A stretch of DNA of 64,000 nucleotides from Enterococcus wangshanyuanii (lineage in GTDB: Bacteria > Bacillota > Bacilli > Lactobacillales > Enterococcaceae). Of the stretch, positions 30,825-41,043 are shown in pieces. Where the stretch lies: positions 3,472,001-3,536,000 of the forward strand of contig NZ_CP021874.1 in NCBI RefSeq assembly GCF_002197645.1. The letters are read 5' to 3'. Positions within the stretch are counted from its first letter, which is position 1. Each line of letters starts with the position of its first letter. The notes under the pieces are model-generated. The model ran no database searches, was not told where the DNA came from, and was given only the letters and a program-made list of their open reading frames with translations. The position numbers were made by a program, and so were the translations under genes.

Positions 30825-31562
30825 ATGGACGTAAAAGGAAAAAATGTATTTGTAACCGGTAGTACACGCGGCATTGGCAAAGCTGTTGCCTTGGCATTTG
30901 CTAAAGAAGGTGCAAATGTTGCTTTAAATGGACGAGGAGCAATTGATCCGGAACAAATTGCAGAGCTTGAGGCGTTTGGTATAAAATGTATCGGAGTTTC
31001 AGGAGATATCGCAGATTTTGATTCTGCAGGTGAGATGATCCAAGAGGTCGTTGATAGGTTAGGTTCGATCGATGTGTTAGTGAATAATGCAGGAATCACG
31101 AATGACAAATTATTGTTGAGAATGACAGAAGAGGATTTTACTCGCTGCATCCAAATCAATTTGACAGGAACGTTCAATATGACGCAACATGCAATTAAAC
31201 GGATGATGAAACAACGTAGTGGTAGAATCATCAATATGTCTAGTGTTGTTGGTGTGATGGGGAATATAGGTCAAGCCAACTATGCAGCGAGCAAAGCTGG
31301 AGTGATTGGGTTAACTAAATCTGTTGCGAGAGAAGTAGCAGCTAGGGGAATCACTTGTAATGCAATCGCACCAGGTTTTATTCAAACAGAAATGACAGAT
31401 GTATTATCAGATAAAGTAAAGGATCAAATGAGCCAGCAAATTCCGTTGAAGTCATTTGGTCAGGTCGAAGATGTCGCAGATGCGACGATCTTTTTAGCTA
31501 AAAGCCCTTATATTACAGGACAGGTCCTAAATATAGATGGCGGATTAGTAATGAACGGCTAA
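30825..31562 (+). CDS. fabG: 3-oxoacyl-ACP reductase
   Basis: A 245-residue short-chain dehydrogenase. TGSTRGIGKAVALAFA binds NADPH, NNAG follows, the Ser in NMSSVVGVMGN and YAASK complete the catalytic triad. It reduces beta-ketoacyl-ACP. It is tightly spaced with fabD and fabF. Confidence 0.97.
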   Translation: MDVKGKNVFVTGSTRGIGKAVALAFAKEGANVALNGRGAIDPEQIAELEAFGIKCIGVSGDIADFDSAGEMIQEVVDRLGSIDVLVNNAGITNDKLLLRMTEEDFTRCIQINLTGTFNMTQHAIKRMMKQRSGRIINMSSVVGVMGNIGQANYAASKAGVIGLTKSVAREVAARGITCNAIAPGFIQTEMTDVLSDKVKDQMSQQIPLKSFGQVEDVADATIFLAKSPYITGQVLNIDGGLVMNG

Positions 31563-31588
31563 ACAAAATGCTTGAAAGGAGCGATTGC

Positions 31589-32827
31589 ATGAATCGCGTA
31601 GTAATCACAGGGTACGGTGTTGCATCACCGATTGGAAATGATGCAGACACGTTTTTGGAAAGCTTGCAAACAGGGAAAAATGGTATAGGTCCAATCACAA
31701 AATTTAATGCTAGTGAAACAGGTATAACATTAGCGGCGGAAGTCAAAGAATTTCCATTTGATAAATATTTTGTGAAAAAAGATGCCAAACGAATGGATTT
31801 ATTTTCATTATACGGTATTTATGCGGCTTTAGAAGCAATGGAGATGAGTCGTTTAGATACAGAGAAAATCGATGTTGACCGCTTTGGTGTGATGGTGGGA
31901 TCAGGTATTGGTGGTCTGCAAACCATTCAAGATCAGGTTACTCGTATGAACGACAAAGGACCAAAAAGAGTAGGTCCACTATTTATCCCGATGGCGATCG
32001 GCAATATGGCTGCTGGAAATATTGCTTTACGTGTGGGCGCAAGAGGAATTTGTTCAGCTACCGTTACAGCATGTGCTACGGCAAATAATTCTATAGGAGA
32101 AGCGTTTAGAAATATCAAGCACGGCTATTCTGATGTGATTTTGGCTGGAGGAGCAGAGGCTTCGATTACTGAAATCGGAATTGCCGGATTTGCTTCACTG
32201 ACAGCCGTGACCTCGGCGGAAGATCCAAATCGAGGTTCTATTCCTTTTGATAAGGAGCGTAGCGGTTTTGTCATGGGGGAAGGTGCTGGTATTTTAGTTT
32301 TAGAATCACTAGAGCATGCCCAAAAACGCGGAGCTACGATTTTAGGAGAAATCGTTGGTTACGGTTCTAATTGTGATGCTTATCATATGACATCACCAAG
32401 ACCGGATGGTAGCGGAGCAGCGAAAGCAATGCAGTTAGCTATTGAAGAAGCGTCAGTAGAAGCTGCTGCAATTGGCTATATCAATGCTCATGGTACCAGT
32501 ACACCATCAAATGATGTAGCAGAAACGAAAGCCATTCAAACAGCTTTAGGAGAGGCTTCAAAAAATGTTCGAGTGAGCAGTACAAAGAGCATGACGGGAC
32601 ATTCTTTAGGAGCAACTGGCGGAATCGAAGCAATTGCAACATTAAATGCATTGCAGCATCAATTTATCCCACCAACGATCAATATCGAACAACTTGATGA
32701 AGCGATCGAAATCGATAATATTGTCATCAATGAAAGCCAAAAGCATACGTTTGATTATGCTTTGACGAATTCATTTGGCTTTGGTGGTCATAATGCAGTA
32801 CTTTGCTTAAAACGGTGGGAGGATTAA
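31589..32827 (+). CDS. fabF: Beta-ketoacyl-ACP synthase II
   Basis: A 412-residue elongation condensing enzyme. Catalytic Cys in VTACATANNSIG, His residues in INAHGTSTPSND and MTGHSLGATGG, and C-terminal TNSFGFGGHNA. ATG 31589 has AAAGGA upstream; the open frame reaches back to an upstream TTG-like start without a site. It precedes accB by one base. Confidence 0.97.
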   Translation: MNRVVITGYGVASPIGNDADTFLESLQTGKNGIGPITKFNASETGITLAAEVKEFPFDKYFVKKDAKRMDLFSLYGIYAALEAMEMSRLDTEKIDVDRFGVMVGSGIGGLQTIQDQVTRMNDKGPKRVGPLFIPMAIGNMAAGNIALRVGARGICSATVTACATANNSIGEAFRNIKHGYSDVILAGGAEASITEIGIAGFASLTAVTSAEDPNRGSIPFDKERSGFVMGEGAGILVLESLEHAQKRGATILGEIVGYGSNCDAYHMTSPRPDGSGAAKAMQLAIEEASVEAAAIGYINAHGTSTPSNDVAETKAIQTALGEASKNVRVSSTKSMTGHSLGATGGIEAIATLNALQHQFIPPTINIEQLDEAIEIDNIVINESQKHTFDYALTNSFGFGGHNAVLCLKRWED

Positions 32828-32828
32828 C

Positions 32829-33326
32829 ATGAATATCAATGAAGTAAAAGAACTATTAACGCAGTTCGATCAATCGTCACTGACTGAATTTGATTTAAAA
32901 GAAGGTTCGTTTGGTCTTTACATGAATAAAAATAAAAGTACGCAAAGAGTGGTTTCTATTGATGAGAATCAGCCAGCCGTGAATTCAAGTACAACTGTTC
33001 AAACAGTTTCTGAGCATTCTGTGGATCAAAGTGCAGCGGTCAATGAGCCAGCAGAAATTGCTCCTGTCTCATTAGCAGAAAATACAGAAGAAATCGTTTC
33101 GCCGATTGTCGGAGTTGTTTATTTGAAACCAGCCCCTGATAAAGAAAATTTCAAGCAGGTTGGGGATACTGTGAAAAAAGGTGAAGTTATTTGTATCGTA
33201 GAAGCGATGAAATTGATGAACGAGATTACTGCAACGATTGATGGCGTAATCACTGAGATTCTGATCCAAAACGAAGATGTTGTTGAGTTCAATCAGCCAT
33301 TATTCCGTGTATCAAAAGGAGTGTAA
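32829..33326 (+). CDS. accB: Biotin carboxyl carrier protein of acetyl-CoA carboxylase
   Basis: A 165-residue protein with an N-terminal region, a Ser/Val/Glu-rich linker (about 40-85), and a C-terminal biotinyl domain whose biotinylated Lys is in [10 protein letters not shown]. It carries carboxybiotin between AccC and AccDA. Confidence 0.97.
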   Translation: MNINEVKELLTQFDQSSLTEFDLKEGSFGLYMNKNKSTQRVVSIDENQPAVNSSTTVQTVSEHSVDQSAAVNEPAEIAPVSLAENTEEIVSPIVGVVYLKPAPDKENFKQVGDTVKKGEVICIVEAMKLMNEITATIDGVITEILIQNEDVVEFNQPLFRVSKGV

Positions 33327-33328
33327 GT

Positions 33329-33748
33329 ATGAATATTCAGGAAATCAAAGAAATCATCCCCCATCGTTATCCGTTTTTATTGTTAGATACAGTTGAGGAA
33401 ATCGTTATCGGTGAAAAGGTGATCGCTAAAAAAAATGTGACGATCAATGAGCCATTTTTCCAGGGCCATTTCCCAGGTGAACCAGTTATGCCAGGGGTTT
33501 TGATACTGGAAGCCTTGGCACAAGCAGGTGCGGTAGCCTTATTATCCATGCCTGATTTCAAAGGGAAAACTGCATATTTCGGCGGTATTGATAAAGCAAA
33601 ATTTAGACAAAAGGTTGTTCCTGGCGATACATTGATGTTAGAAGTAGAAATTTTGAAAGTAAAATCGATTGCCGGGATCGGCAAAGGAACTGCGACTGTG
33701 AATGGTAAAAAAGTAGCAGAAGCAGAATTGACCTTTATGATTGGATAG
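33329..33748 (+). CDS. fabZ: 3-hydroxyacyl-ACP dehydratase
   Basis: A 139-residue hot-dog fold enzyme. [11 protein letters not shown] carries the catalytic His and [18 protein letters not shown] the catalytic Glu. It removes water from 3-hydroxyacyl-ACP. Enterococci are known to use a second FabZ-like isomerase (FabN) elsewhere; this copy sits in the acc part of the cluster. Confidence 0.96.
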   Translation: MNIQEIKEIIPHRYPFLLLDTVEEIVIGEKVIAKKNVTINEPFFQGHFPGEPVMPGVLILEALAQAGAVALLSMPDFKGKTAYFGGIDKAKFRQKVVPGDTLMLEVEILKVKSIAGIGKGTATVNGKKVAEAELTFMIG

Positions 33749-33755
33749 GTGAGCT

Positions 33756-35126
33756 ATGTTTTCAAAAGTTTTAATCGCAAATCGAGGAGAAATAGCAGTT
33801 CGGATCATTCGAGCATGCCGTGAGTTAGGTATTCAGACTGTTGCAGTATACTCTGAAGCAGATAGAGAAGCATTGCATACACAGCTTGCAGATGAAGCGA
33901 TTTGTATTGGTCCAGCCAAAGCTGCGGATTCTTATTTAAATGTTCAGCATGTATTGAGTGCGGCAATTGTCACGAATGCAGAAGCGATTCACCCGGGGTT
34001 TGGCTTTTTATCAGAAAATAGTCAGTTTGCTGCGATGTGTGAAGAATGCAATATTACTTTTATAGGACCAAAAGCAGAAACCATCGATGCCATGGGAAAT
34101 AAAATCAATGCGAGAACGTTGATGCAAAAGGCGAATGTTCCAGTGATACCTGGTAGTACAGGGGTGATCAACTCTGTAGAAGAAGCACTGGAAATCGCAG
34201 ATACGATCGGTTATCCTGTGATGCTGAAAGCTGCAGCAGGCGGTGGCGGTAAAGGAATTCGTAAAGTTTTAACCAAAGAGGAATTACCGCAGCATTTCAC
34301 ATCGGCTCAACAAGAAGCGAAGGCTGCTTTCGGCAATGACGATATGTATTTGGAAAAAATTATTTATCCTGCACGACACATTGAAGTTCAGATTTTGGGT
34401 GACCATTATGGGCACGTGATTCATTTGGGTGAACGTGATTGTTCCTTGCAAAGAAATAATCAAAAAGTTCTTGAAGAATCTCCATCTATTGCTATTACAC
34501 CTGAAAAGCGTCAGTTATTAGGTGAAACAGCGGTACGAGCTGCAAAAGCTGTTCATTATGAAAATGCTGGAACGATTGAATTTTTGATGGATACAGATGG
34601 AGAGTTTTATTTCATGGAAATGAATACACGTATTCAGGTAGAACATCCTGTTACAGAAATGGTTACAGGCATCGACCTTGTAAAAGCACAGTTAAAAATT
34701 GCTTCCGGAGAAGAACTACCTTATACGCAGGAAGATGTGATAATGACTGGTCATGCCATCGAGTGCCGGATCAATGCAGAAAATCCAGCATTTAATTTTG
34801 CGCCTTCACCTGGGAAGATCAATAATTTATTATTGCCAAGCGGAGGCATGGGTTTAAGAGTAGATAGTGCAATGTATTCAGGCTATTCAATTCCGCCATA
34901 TTATGATTCGATGATCGCCAAAGTTATTGTTCATGGTTCTGATCGGATGGATGCATTGATGAAAATGCAGCGTGCTTTAAATGAGATCGTAACAGAAGGC
35001 ATTATCACAAATGCTGAATTTCAGCTGGATTTGATTACTCACGACAATGTATTGGCTGGAGAATACGATACTAGCTTTTTACAAGAAACTTTTTTACCAA
35101 ATTGGAAACCAGAAAGCGATAACTAA
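33756..35126 (+). CDS. accC: Biotin carboxylase subunit of acetyl-CoA carboxylase
   Basis: A 456-residue ATP-grasp enzyme. It starts [20 protein letters not shown]; the glycine-rich ATP loop [14 protein letters not shown] is near residue 160; the biotin/bicarbonate site includes [15 protein letters not shown]. Length and order are standard. Confidence 0.98.
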   Translation: MFSKVLIANRGEIAVRIIRACRELGIQTVAVYSEADREALHTQLADEAICIGPAKAADSYLNVQHVLSAAIVTNAEAIHPGFGFLSENSQFAAMCEECNITFIGPKAETIDAMGNKINARTLMQKANVPVIPGSTGVINSVEEALEIADTIGYPVMLKAAAGGGGKGIRKVLTKEELPQHFTSAQQEAKAAFGNDDMYLEKIIYPARHIEVQILGDHYGHVIHLGERDCSLQRNNQKVLEESPSIAITPEKRQLLGETAVRAAKAVHYENAGTIEFLMDTDGEFYFMEMNTRIQVEHPVTEMVTGIDLVKAQLKIASGEELPYTQEDVIMTGHAIECRINAENPAFNFAPSPGKINNLLLPSGGMGLRVDSAMYSGYSIPPYYDSMIAKVIVHGSDRMDALMKMQRALNEIVTEGIITNAEFQLDLITHDNVLAGEYDTSFLQETFLPNWKPESDN

Positions 35127-35140
35127 AAAGGAGCAGGTGT

Positions 35141-36007
35141 ATGGCTTTATTTAAAAAGAAAAACTACATTAGAATCAATCCGAATCGCGCGGGGGACCAA
35201 TCTTCTGTAAAAAAACCAGCCGTTCCTGATAATATGTGGGCCAAGTGTCCGTGTTGTAAACGAACACTGTATACAAAAGATATGGGGGCAGAGAAAGTCT
35301 GCCCTTATTGTGGTTATAGTTTTAGGATCGGTGCTTGGGAACGCCTTGCGTTGACGATTGATGAGAAGAGCTTTGAAGAATGGGATACAGAAATTACAAC
35401 CAAAGACCCGCTGAATTTTCCTGATTATCTAGATAAAATCACTAAAATGCAGGAAAAAACGGAGCTTCATGAAGCTGTTTTGACTGGTAAAGCCCGTATA
35501 GATGAACAAGAAATTGCGATCGGTGTGATGGATGCTAATTTTATTATGGGAAGTATGGGAACAGTTGTCGGTGAAAAAATCACTCGCTTGTTTGAACGAG
35601 CGACAGAGCAGCAATTGCCTGTGATCATCTTTACAGCTTCTGGTGGCGCAAGGATGCAGGAAGGAATTTTTTCTCTGATGCAGATGGCAAAAATTTCAGC
35701 TGCCCTTAAGCGTCATAGTAAGGCTGGGTTGCTTTATATAACTGTTCTGACTGATCCAACAACTGGAGGCGTTACTGCTAGTTTCGCAATGGATGGCGAT
35801 ATTATTTTAGCTGAGCCGCAAAGTTTGATCGGCTTTGCAGGACGCCGCGTGATCGAACAAACCATTCGACAAAAATTGCCGGATGATTTCCAAAAGGCAG
35901 AATTTTTACTGGATCACGGCTTTGTCGATCAAATCGTTGCCAGGAATCAATTACGAGAAGTACTTAGTAAACTGATAAAGATCCATACGATGAAAGGGTG
36001 GAAATAA
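35141..36007 (+). CDS. accD: Acetyl-CoA carboxylase carboxyltransferase beta subunit
   Basis: 288 residues. A Zn-ribbon at residues about 32-58 ([14 protein letters not shown] ... CPYCGYSF) is followed by the crotonase-type domain with [20 protein letters not shown] and [13 protein letters not shown]. It forms a heterotetramer with AccA. Confidence 0.97.
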   Translation: MALFKKKNYIRINPNRAGDQSSVKKPAVPDNMWAKCPCCKRTLYTKDMGAEKVCPYCGYSFRIGAWERLALTIDEKSFEEWDTEITTKDPLNFPDYLDKITKMQEKTELHEAVLTGKARIDEQEIAIGVMDANFIMGSMGTVVGEKITRLFERATEQQLPVIIFTASGGARMQEGIFSLMQMAKISAALKRHSKAGLLYITVLTDPTTGGVTASFAMDGDIILAEPQSLIGFAGRRVIEQTIRQKLPDDFQKAEFLLDHGFVDQIVARNQLREVLSKLIKIHTMKGWK

Positions 36008-36008
36008 A

Positions 36009-36794
36009 ATGGAAAAAACAGCCAATGATATTGTCACCCTAGCCAGAGCACAAGATCGGTTTACCTCTTTAGAATATATCGATGCGATTTTTGATGATTT
36101 TATGGAGTTTCATGGTGATCGTTATTTTGGTGACGATTTAGCAGTTGTCGGTGGTATTGCGACTTTAGATGAAAAACCGATCACAGTAGTCGGCATCCAA
36201 AAAGGGCGTAACTTACCAGAAAATATCGATCGTAATTTTGGTGCGCCGCATCCAGAAGGTTATCGAAAAGCATTACGCTTGATGAAACAGGCTGAAAAAT
36301 TTTGTCGACCAGTGATTACTTTTATTAATACGGCTGGTGCTTATTGTGGGATCGAAGCAGAAGAACGTGGTGAAGGTGAAGCAATTGCCAGAAACTTATT
36401 GGAAATGTCCGATCTAAAGGTTCCAATTATTGCCATTATTATCGGCGAAGGGGGTAGCGGCGGAGCTTTAGCACTTGCTGTAGGTGATGAAGTTTGGATG
36501 CTGGAGCATACGATTTATGCGGTATTATCACCGGAAGGGTTTGCTTCCATTTTATGGAAAGATGGTAGTCGTGCAAAAGAGGCGGCTGAATTAATGAAAA
36601 TCACAGCGAATGAGTTAAAGGAATTGACGATCATCGATCGAGTGATACCAGAAGAAATGAACGGTGAGGCTCTAGAACAGCCTCAAATCAATCGAATGAT
36701 TCAAAAAGCACTTATTGGTAAATTAAACGAATTATCCCAACTTGATACTGAGACGTTATTAGAAAAACGTTACGAACGTTTCCGTAAATATTAA
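36009..36794 (+). CDS. accA: Acetyl-CoA carboxylase carboxyltransferase alpha subunit
   Basis: 261 residues, starting one base after acc[41 protein letters not shown] and [15 protein letters not shown] line the active site. It is shorter than E. coli AccA (319) at the N-terminus, as usual in Lactobacillales. It is the last gene of the cluster. Confidence 0.96.
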   Translation: MEKTANDIVTLARAQDRFTSLEYIDAIFDDFMEFHGDRYFGDDLAVVGGIATLDEKPITVVGIQKGRNLPENIDRNFGAPHPEGYRKALRLMKQAEKFCRPVITFINTAGAYCGIEAEERGEGEAIARNLLEMSDLKVPIIAIIIGEGGSGGALALAVGDEVWMLEHTIYAVLSPEGFASILWKDGSRAKEAAELMKITANELKELTIIDRVIPEEMNGEALEQPQINRMIQKALIGKLNELSQLDTETLLEKRYERFRKY

Positions 36795-36796
36795 AC

Positions 36797-36843
36797 AAAA
36801 ACATATGAGATCATCGATTTACGTTGACCTCATATGTTTTTTT
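36797..36843. terminator. Bidirectional terminator after accA
   Basis: AAAACATATGAG pairs with CTCATATGTTTT (36797-36808 with 36829-36840), with T runs on both outer strands. Confidence 0.88.
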
Positions 36844-36844
36844 G

Positions 36845-37237
36845 TCAATCACCGTAGACTTCTGAAATCGACCAAACAAAACCAAATGGGTCTTTAACAT
36901 TTGCTACTTTAAATTTATCAGGGATGATCATGACCGGCATTTCTAAAGTACAACCAGCATTAAGACTTTTTTCTACCAGTTCGTCAACATTATCACAGAT
37001 GAGCTGGATACAAAATGGTGTACCCTTTAATGTTAAAGGTGACTTTGCTTCAGATTCAGGTTGCTCATCAGCCAGTGCGAACATGCTTTCACCGATGTTA
37101 AAGCGTCCAGAACTATCTTTTTCAGAAATAGTCAGTTCGATTCTTTTTGCATCAAATAAATTTTCATAGAAATTCATCGCTTTCTCGGTGTTTGGGACAA
37201 ATAGATTGATGGATGCTTTTTTGATGATTACAGTCAT
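36845..37237 (-). CDS. VOC-family (glyoxalase/bleomycin-resistance fold) protein
   Basis: About 130 residues, VOC fold of paired beta-alpha-beta-beta-beta units. KASINLFVPNTEKAMNFYENLFDAKRIEL opens the domain and VANVKDPFGFVWSISEVYGD closes it (PhnB-like). The substrate is unknown. The start is put at ATG 37237 (MTVIIKKAS) with GAGGAATTCC upstream; the open frame runs further back without support. Confidence 0.87.
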   Translation of the reverse strand: MTVIIKKASINLFVPNTEKAMNFYENLFDAKRIELTISEKDSSGRFNIGESMFALADEQPESEAKSPLTLKGTPFCIQLICDNVDELVEKSLNAGCTLEMPVMIIPDKFKVANVKDPFGFVWSISEVYGD

Positions 37238-37454
37238 TGGAATTCCTCGTTTCATTTTGTTTAAAAAAAGTGTACCATACAAAGTGAAAACAAAGGAAAA
37301 CGATTGCTTACAACTGAAATTACAGATGACTGAATTTATGATCAGCATTTATAGAAATTTTTAGGAAAATGCAGTATAATACATACTTAAGGAGTGCTGG
37401 TCTAGTACTCCTTTCATTATGAGAAAATTCATCGTGAAGATGAGAGGAGTTTCT

Positions 37455-37982
37455 ATGTTTTCAAAATTTAAACCAACATGGATGGTTGATGCGATTTATA
37501 AGATCACCCCAAATCAATTGAAGAAAATGGGAATCAAAGCAGTTTTAACAGATTTAGATAATACACTGATCGCTTGGGACAACCCTGACGGCACAGAAGA
37601 ATTATTGACTTGGATCTTAGAAATGAAAAATGCTGGTATTCCAGTTGTAGTTGTGTCTAATAATAAATCCAGCCGAATCAAACGAGCTGTCGAAAAATTT
37701 GAGCTAGCTTATGTATCCAGAGCCTTGAAACCTTCAACGAGAGGCTTTCGAGAAGCAGAGAAAATGTTGAATTTAAAGCCAAGTGAGCTAGTGATGGTGG
37801 GCGATCAAATCATGACAGATATCCGCGGTGCTAATGCTGCTGGCATCAGAAATATTTTAGTCCGTCCTATCGTAGATACGGATGGCTGGAATACACGAAT
37901 CAATCGCTTTTTTGAACGTAAAATCATGAAACACTTAGCGAAAAAGCATCCGGATATGGTATGGAAAGGCGGACTAGAATGA
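37455..37982 (+). CDS. yqeG: YqeG family HAD phosphatase
   Basis: About 175 residues of the HAD superfamily, subfamily IIIA. Motif I is VLTDLDNTLIAWD, motif II VVSNNKSSRIK, and the Lys and Asp motifs are in LKPSTRGFRE and MVGDQIMTDIRGANAAG. The physiological substrate is unknown in most Firmicutes. AGAGGAG precedes ATG 37455. The stop overlaps the yqeH start (ATGA). Confidence 0.92.
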   Translation: MFSKFKPTWMVDAIYKITPNQLKKMGIKAVLTDLDNTLIAWDNPDGTEELLTWILEMKNAGIPVVVVSNNKSSRIKRAVEKFELAYVSRALKPSTRGFREAEKMLNLKPSELVMVGDQIMTDIRGANAAGIRNILVRPIVDTDGWNTRINRFFERKIMKHLAKKHPDMVWKGGLE

Positions 37983-39094
37983 GTGAAATTGAAGCAATTC
38001 ACTGTATTGGCTGTGGCGCAGTCATTCAGACAGAGCTCCCTGATGAATTAGGGTATACGCCAAAAGCGGCGTTAGAAAAAGGAATGGAAACTGGCGAAGT
38101 TTATTGTCAACGTTGTTTTCGCTTGAGACATTATAATGACATTCAAGATGTTCATTTGACTGACGATGACTTTTTACGTTTACTGAATGAGTTGGGGCGT
38201 GAAGATGCTTTGATCGTGAATGTCATTGATATTTTTGACTTTAACGGATCAGTGATTCCGGGACTGCATCGTTTTATTGGTGATAATCCAGTATTGATGG
38301 TCGGGAATAAAGTGGATATTTTACCGAAGTCATTAAAGAAACCCAAAATGATCCAGTGGATGAGAGAACGAGCGCATGAAGAAGGGTTACGTCCAGTTGA
38401 TGTATTATTGACAAGTGCGAAGAAGCCACAGGAAATGGAAAACTTACTTGAAACGATCGAAAAACATCGTGAAGGTAGAGATGTTTATGTAGTGGGGGTA
38501 ACCAATGTTGGGAAATCAACGCTGATCAATCAAATCATCAAACAAACAGCGGGTGTGAAAGATGTAATCACGACATCACAATTTCCGGGAACGACGCTGG
38601 ATAAAATCGAGATTCCTTTAGACGATGGTCACTTCTTGATCGATACGCCGGGAATCATCCATCGTCATCAAATGGCGCATTATCTAGGTAAAAAAGATTT
38701 AAAATTGATTGCTCCGCAAAAGGAAATCAAACCAAAAGTTTATCAATTGAATCCAGAACAGACCCTATTCTTGGGTGGATTAGCTCGTTTTGATTTTGTT
38801 CAGGGGGAACGTAGTTCATTTATCGCCTATGTTTCTAATGATCTGTCTATCCACAGAACGAAGTTAGCAAAAGCAACAGAATTTTACGAAAAACATGTTG
38901 GCGGATTGTTACAACCGCCGCGCCCGAATGAAGTGGCAGACTTTCCAGAGTTGATTCGCTTTGAATTTTCGATCAAAGAAAAAACAGATATCGTCTTTGC
39001 TGGACTAGGATGGATCACGGTGACACAACCTTGTGTAGTTGCAGGCTGGGCTCCTAAAGGCGTCGATGTTTTAAGAAGAAAAGCGTTGATATAA
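37979..39094 (+). CDS. yqeH: Circularly permuted ribosome-biogenesis GTPase YqeH
   Basis: About 371 residues. An N-terminal Zn-finger (CIGCG ... CQRCFRLRHYND) is followed by a circularly permuted GTPase: G4 GNKVDILP comes before G1 VGVTNVGKSTLIN and G3 DTPG. It is needed for small-subunit assembly in Bacillus. The start ATG 37979 overlaps the yqeG stop codon. Confidence 0.95.
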   Translation: MSEIEAIHCIGCGAVIQTELPDELGYTPKAALEKGMETGEVYCQRCFRLRHYNDIQDVHLTDDDFLRLLNELGREDALIVNVIDIFDFNGSVIPGLHRFIGDNPVLMVGNKVDILPKSLKKPKMIQWMRERAHEEGLRPVDVLLTSAKKPQEMENLLETIEKHREGRDVYVVGVTNVGKSTLINQIIKQTAGVKDVITTSQFPGTTLDKIEIPLDDGHFLIDTPGIIHRHQMAHYLGKKDLKLIAPQKEIKPKVYQLNPEQTLFLGGLARFDFVQGERSSFIAYVSNDLSIHRTKLAKATEFYEKHVGGLLQPPRPNEVADFPELIRFEFSIKEKTDIVFAGLGWITVTQPCVVAGWAPKGVDVLRRKALI

Positions 39095-39125
39095 AAACGA
39101 GTGAACATAGAGAGAAGGAAAATCA

Positions 39126-39437
39126 GTGGAATTAAGAGGAAAACAAAAGCGTTATTTACGTAGTCAAGCCCATCATTTACAACCGATCTTTCAAATCGGT
39201 AAAGGTGGATTAAATTCAGCAATGGTCGTACAAATCAACGAAGCACTAGAAAAGCGCGAGCTGATCAAAGTAACGCTATTGCAAAATACAGACGAGATAG
39301 CCGAAGAAGTAGCTGAGTCTTTAAAAGCAGAGATACATTGTGATATCGTTCAAATCATTGGCCGTGTACTCGTTTTATTTAAACCATCATCAAAAGAAAA
39401 GTACCAAAAGATCTCTAAAGAAGTTAAAGCAATTTAA
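39126..39437 (+). CDS. yhbY: CRM-domain ribosome assembly RNA-binding protein YhbY
   Basis: 103 residues. KQKRYLRSQAHHLQPIFQIGKGGL and the later VLFKPS belong to the CRM/YhbY fold that binds the large subunit precursor. GTG start with GAAGGA upstream. It lies between yqeH and nadD as in other Firmicutes. Confidence 0.93.
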   Translation: MELRGKQKRYLRSQAHHLQPIFQIGKGGLNSAMVVQINEALEKRELIKVTLLQNTDEIAEEVAESLKAEIHCDIVQIIGRVLVLFKPSSKEKYQKISKEVKAI

Positions 39438-39456
39438 ACCTTGGAGGGAAGTAAAA

Positions 39457-40101
39457 ATGGGGACAAGTACGAATGCTGCATTGAAAGCACAAGTGATTGT
39501 TGAAGAAGCTGAATTATTTCAAAAACGAAAGCAAGTAGGAATATTAGGCGGTAATTTTAATCCAGTTCATATAGCCCATTTAGTGATGGCAGATCAAGTA
39601 CAACAACAGCTTGGTTTGGATAAAGTTTATTTGATGCCAAGCTATTTGCCGCCACATGTGGATGAAAAAAAGACGATCGACAGTGAGCATCGCTTAAATA
39701 TGCTGGAGCTAGCGATTGCTGACAACAGCAATTTAGCAATTGAGCCAATTGAGTTATTTCGTAAAGGCAAAAGTTATACATATGATACGATGAAGGCCTT
39801 GACCCAAAACAATCCCGATACAGATTATTATTTCATCATTGGCGGAGACATGGTAGAATATTTACCAAAGTGGCATAAAATCGATGAGTTGCTGACGCTG
39901 ACTAATTTTGTAGGGATTCGGCGCCCAAACTATGGTACGATCACACCCTACCCGATCATTTGGGTCGATGTACCACAAATGGATATTAGTTCGACCTTGA
40001 TTCGTGAAAAAATCAAAAATGGTTGTTCGACTCGTTACTTACTGCCTGATAGTGTGATACACTATATAGAAGAAAAGGGGCTGTATGTCGATGAAATTTA
40101 G
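39457..40101 (+). CDS. nadD: Nicotinate-nucleotide adenylyltransferase
   Basis: About 214 residues. The nucleotidyltransferase signature GILGGNFNPVHIAHLVMADQ and the C-terminal MDISSTLIREKIKNG (ISSTxIR) are clear. It makes deamido-NAD from NaMN and ATP. ATG 39457 has GGAGGG upstream; a much longer open frame overlapping yhbY is not used. It carries an N-terminal extension of about 25 residues before the first strand. Its end overlaps yqeK. Confidence 0.95.
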   Translation: MGTSTNAALKAQVIVEEAELFQKRKQVGILGGNFNPVHIAHLVMADQVQQQLGLDKVYLMPSYLPPHVDEKKTIDSEHRLNMLELAIADNSNLAIEPIELFRKGKSYTYDTMKALTQNNPDTDYYFIIGGDMVEYLPKWHKIDELLTLTNFVGIRRPNYGTITPYPIIWVDVPQMDISSTLIREKIKNGCSTRYLLPDSVIHYIEEKGLYVDEI

Positions 40102-40696
40102 CGGGGCTTATACATCCTTAAAACGAGAAGAATTAATGCAAAAAGTTCAAATGCATATGAGTGAGCGTCGTTTTTTACATGTCTTAGGCGTAGAAGAGAC
40201 TGCTGTTGCTTTAGCGGCTAAATACGGTGTTTCCGAAGAAAAAGCCAGTATCGCTGCTTTGACCCATGATTATGCAAAAGAACGTCCGGATGAAGAATTT
40301 GAACTGATCATTCAACGAGACGGATACGACCCTGAGCTTTTAGCCTATGGCAATGCAATTTGGCATGGCTTGGTCGGTGCTAGTATGGTAGAAAGAGAGC
40401 TTGGTATAGAGGATGAAGAAATTCTTCAAGCGATTCGTCTGCATACGACAGGTGCTGCTGAAATGAGTTTGCTGGATAAGATCATTTATGTTGCTGATTA
40501 TATTGAACCAGGTCGAGATTTTCCTGGCGTGAAAGAAGCAAGAGAGTTAGCTCTACTTGATTTGGATGAAGCTGTTGCTTATGAAACCAAACATACACTG
40601 ATGCATTTAATTGAAAAAGAACAAAAAATTTACCCCAAAACAATTGAAACATACAATTATTGGGTAAGTAAGAAAAGAGGAAAAGATCATAGATAG
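40085..40696 (+). CDS. yqeK: HD-domain hydrolase YqeK (diadenosine tetraphosphatase)
   Basis: 203 residues. HVLGVEETAVALA, LTHDYAKERP (HD pair), IWHGLVGASMVE and IRLHTTGAAEMSLLDKIIYVADYIEPGRDF carry the metal-binding His/Asp residues. Members of this family hydrolyse Ap4A. The start overlaps nadD by 17 bases with AAGGGG upstream; the 3' end overlaps rsfS. Confidence 0.93.
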   Translation: MSMKFSGAYTSLKREELMQKVQMHMSERRFLHVLGVEETAVALAAKYGVSEEKASIAALTHDYAKERPDEEFELIIQRDGYDPELLAYGNAIWHGLVGASMVERELGIEDEEILQAIRLHTTGAAEMSLLDKIIYVADYIEPGRDFPGVKEARELALLDLDEAVAYETKHTLMHLIEKEQKIYPKTIETYNYWVSKKRGKDHR

Positions 40697-41042
40697 TCAA
40701 CAGATATTAGAAATCGCTGTAAAAGCAGCGGATTCAAAACGTGCAGAGGAAATCGTCGCTTTAGATGTACATGAGATTTCACTTTTAGCAGATTACTTCA
40801 TGATTTGTGAAGCCACAAGTGAACGTCAAATCAATGCTATTGTGGAAGAAATCATTGAAAAAGAAGAAGAAGCGCAAGTAGAAGTAAAAAGAATCGAAGG
40901 AAAAGATGGCGGGAAATGGGTCTTGATTGACCTAGGCGAAATCATTGTTCATGTATTCCAATCATCAGAGCGTACTTTCTATAATCTAGAAAAACTTTGG
41001 TCAGATGCGCCAATGGTCGATCTTCACGCTTGGGTAGAGTAA
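40689..41042 (+). CDS. rsfS: Ribosomal silencing factor RsfS, non-canonical start codon
   Basis: About 117 residues. RsfS binds L14 and blocks subunit joining when nutrients are scarce. DSQQILEIAVKAADSKRAEE, LLADYFMICEATSERQI, GGKWVLIDLGEIIVHVF and the C-terminal FYNLEKLW match the family. No ATG, GTG or TTG lies in frame before 40800, which would lose the first third of the domain. ATA 40689 (or ATC 40686) sits 8 (or 5) bases after AGAGG and aligns with the Met of Bacillus YqeL, so a non-canonical start is likely, coupled to the yqeK stop. Confidence 0.88.
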   Translation: MDSQQILEIAVKAADSKRAEEIVALDVHEISLLADYFMICEATSERQINAIVEEIIEKEEEAQVEVKRIEGKDGGKWVLIDLGEIIVHVFQSSERTFYNLEKLWSDAPMVDLHAWVE

Positions 41043-41043
41043 T

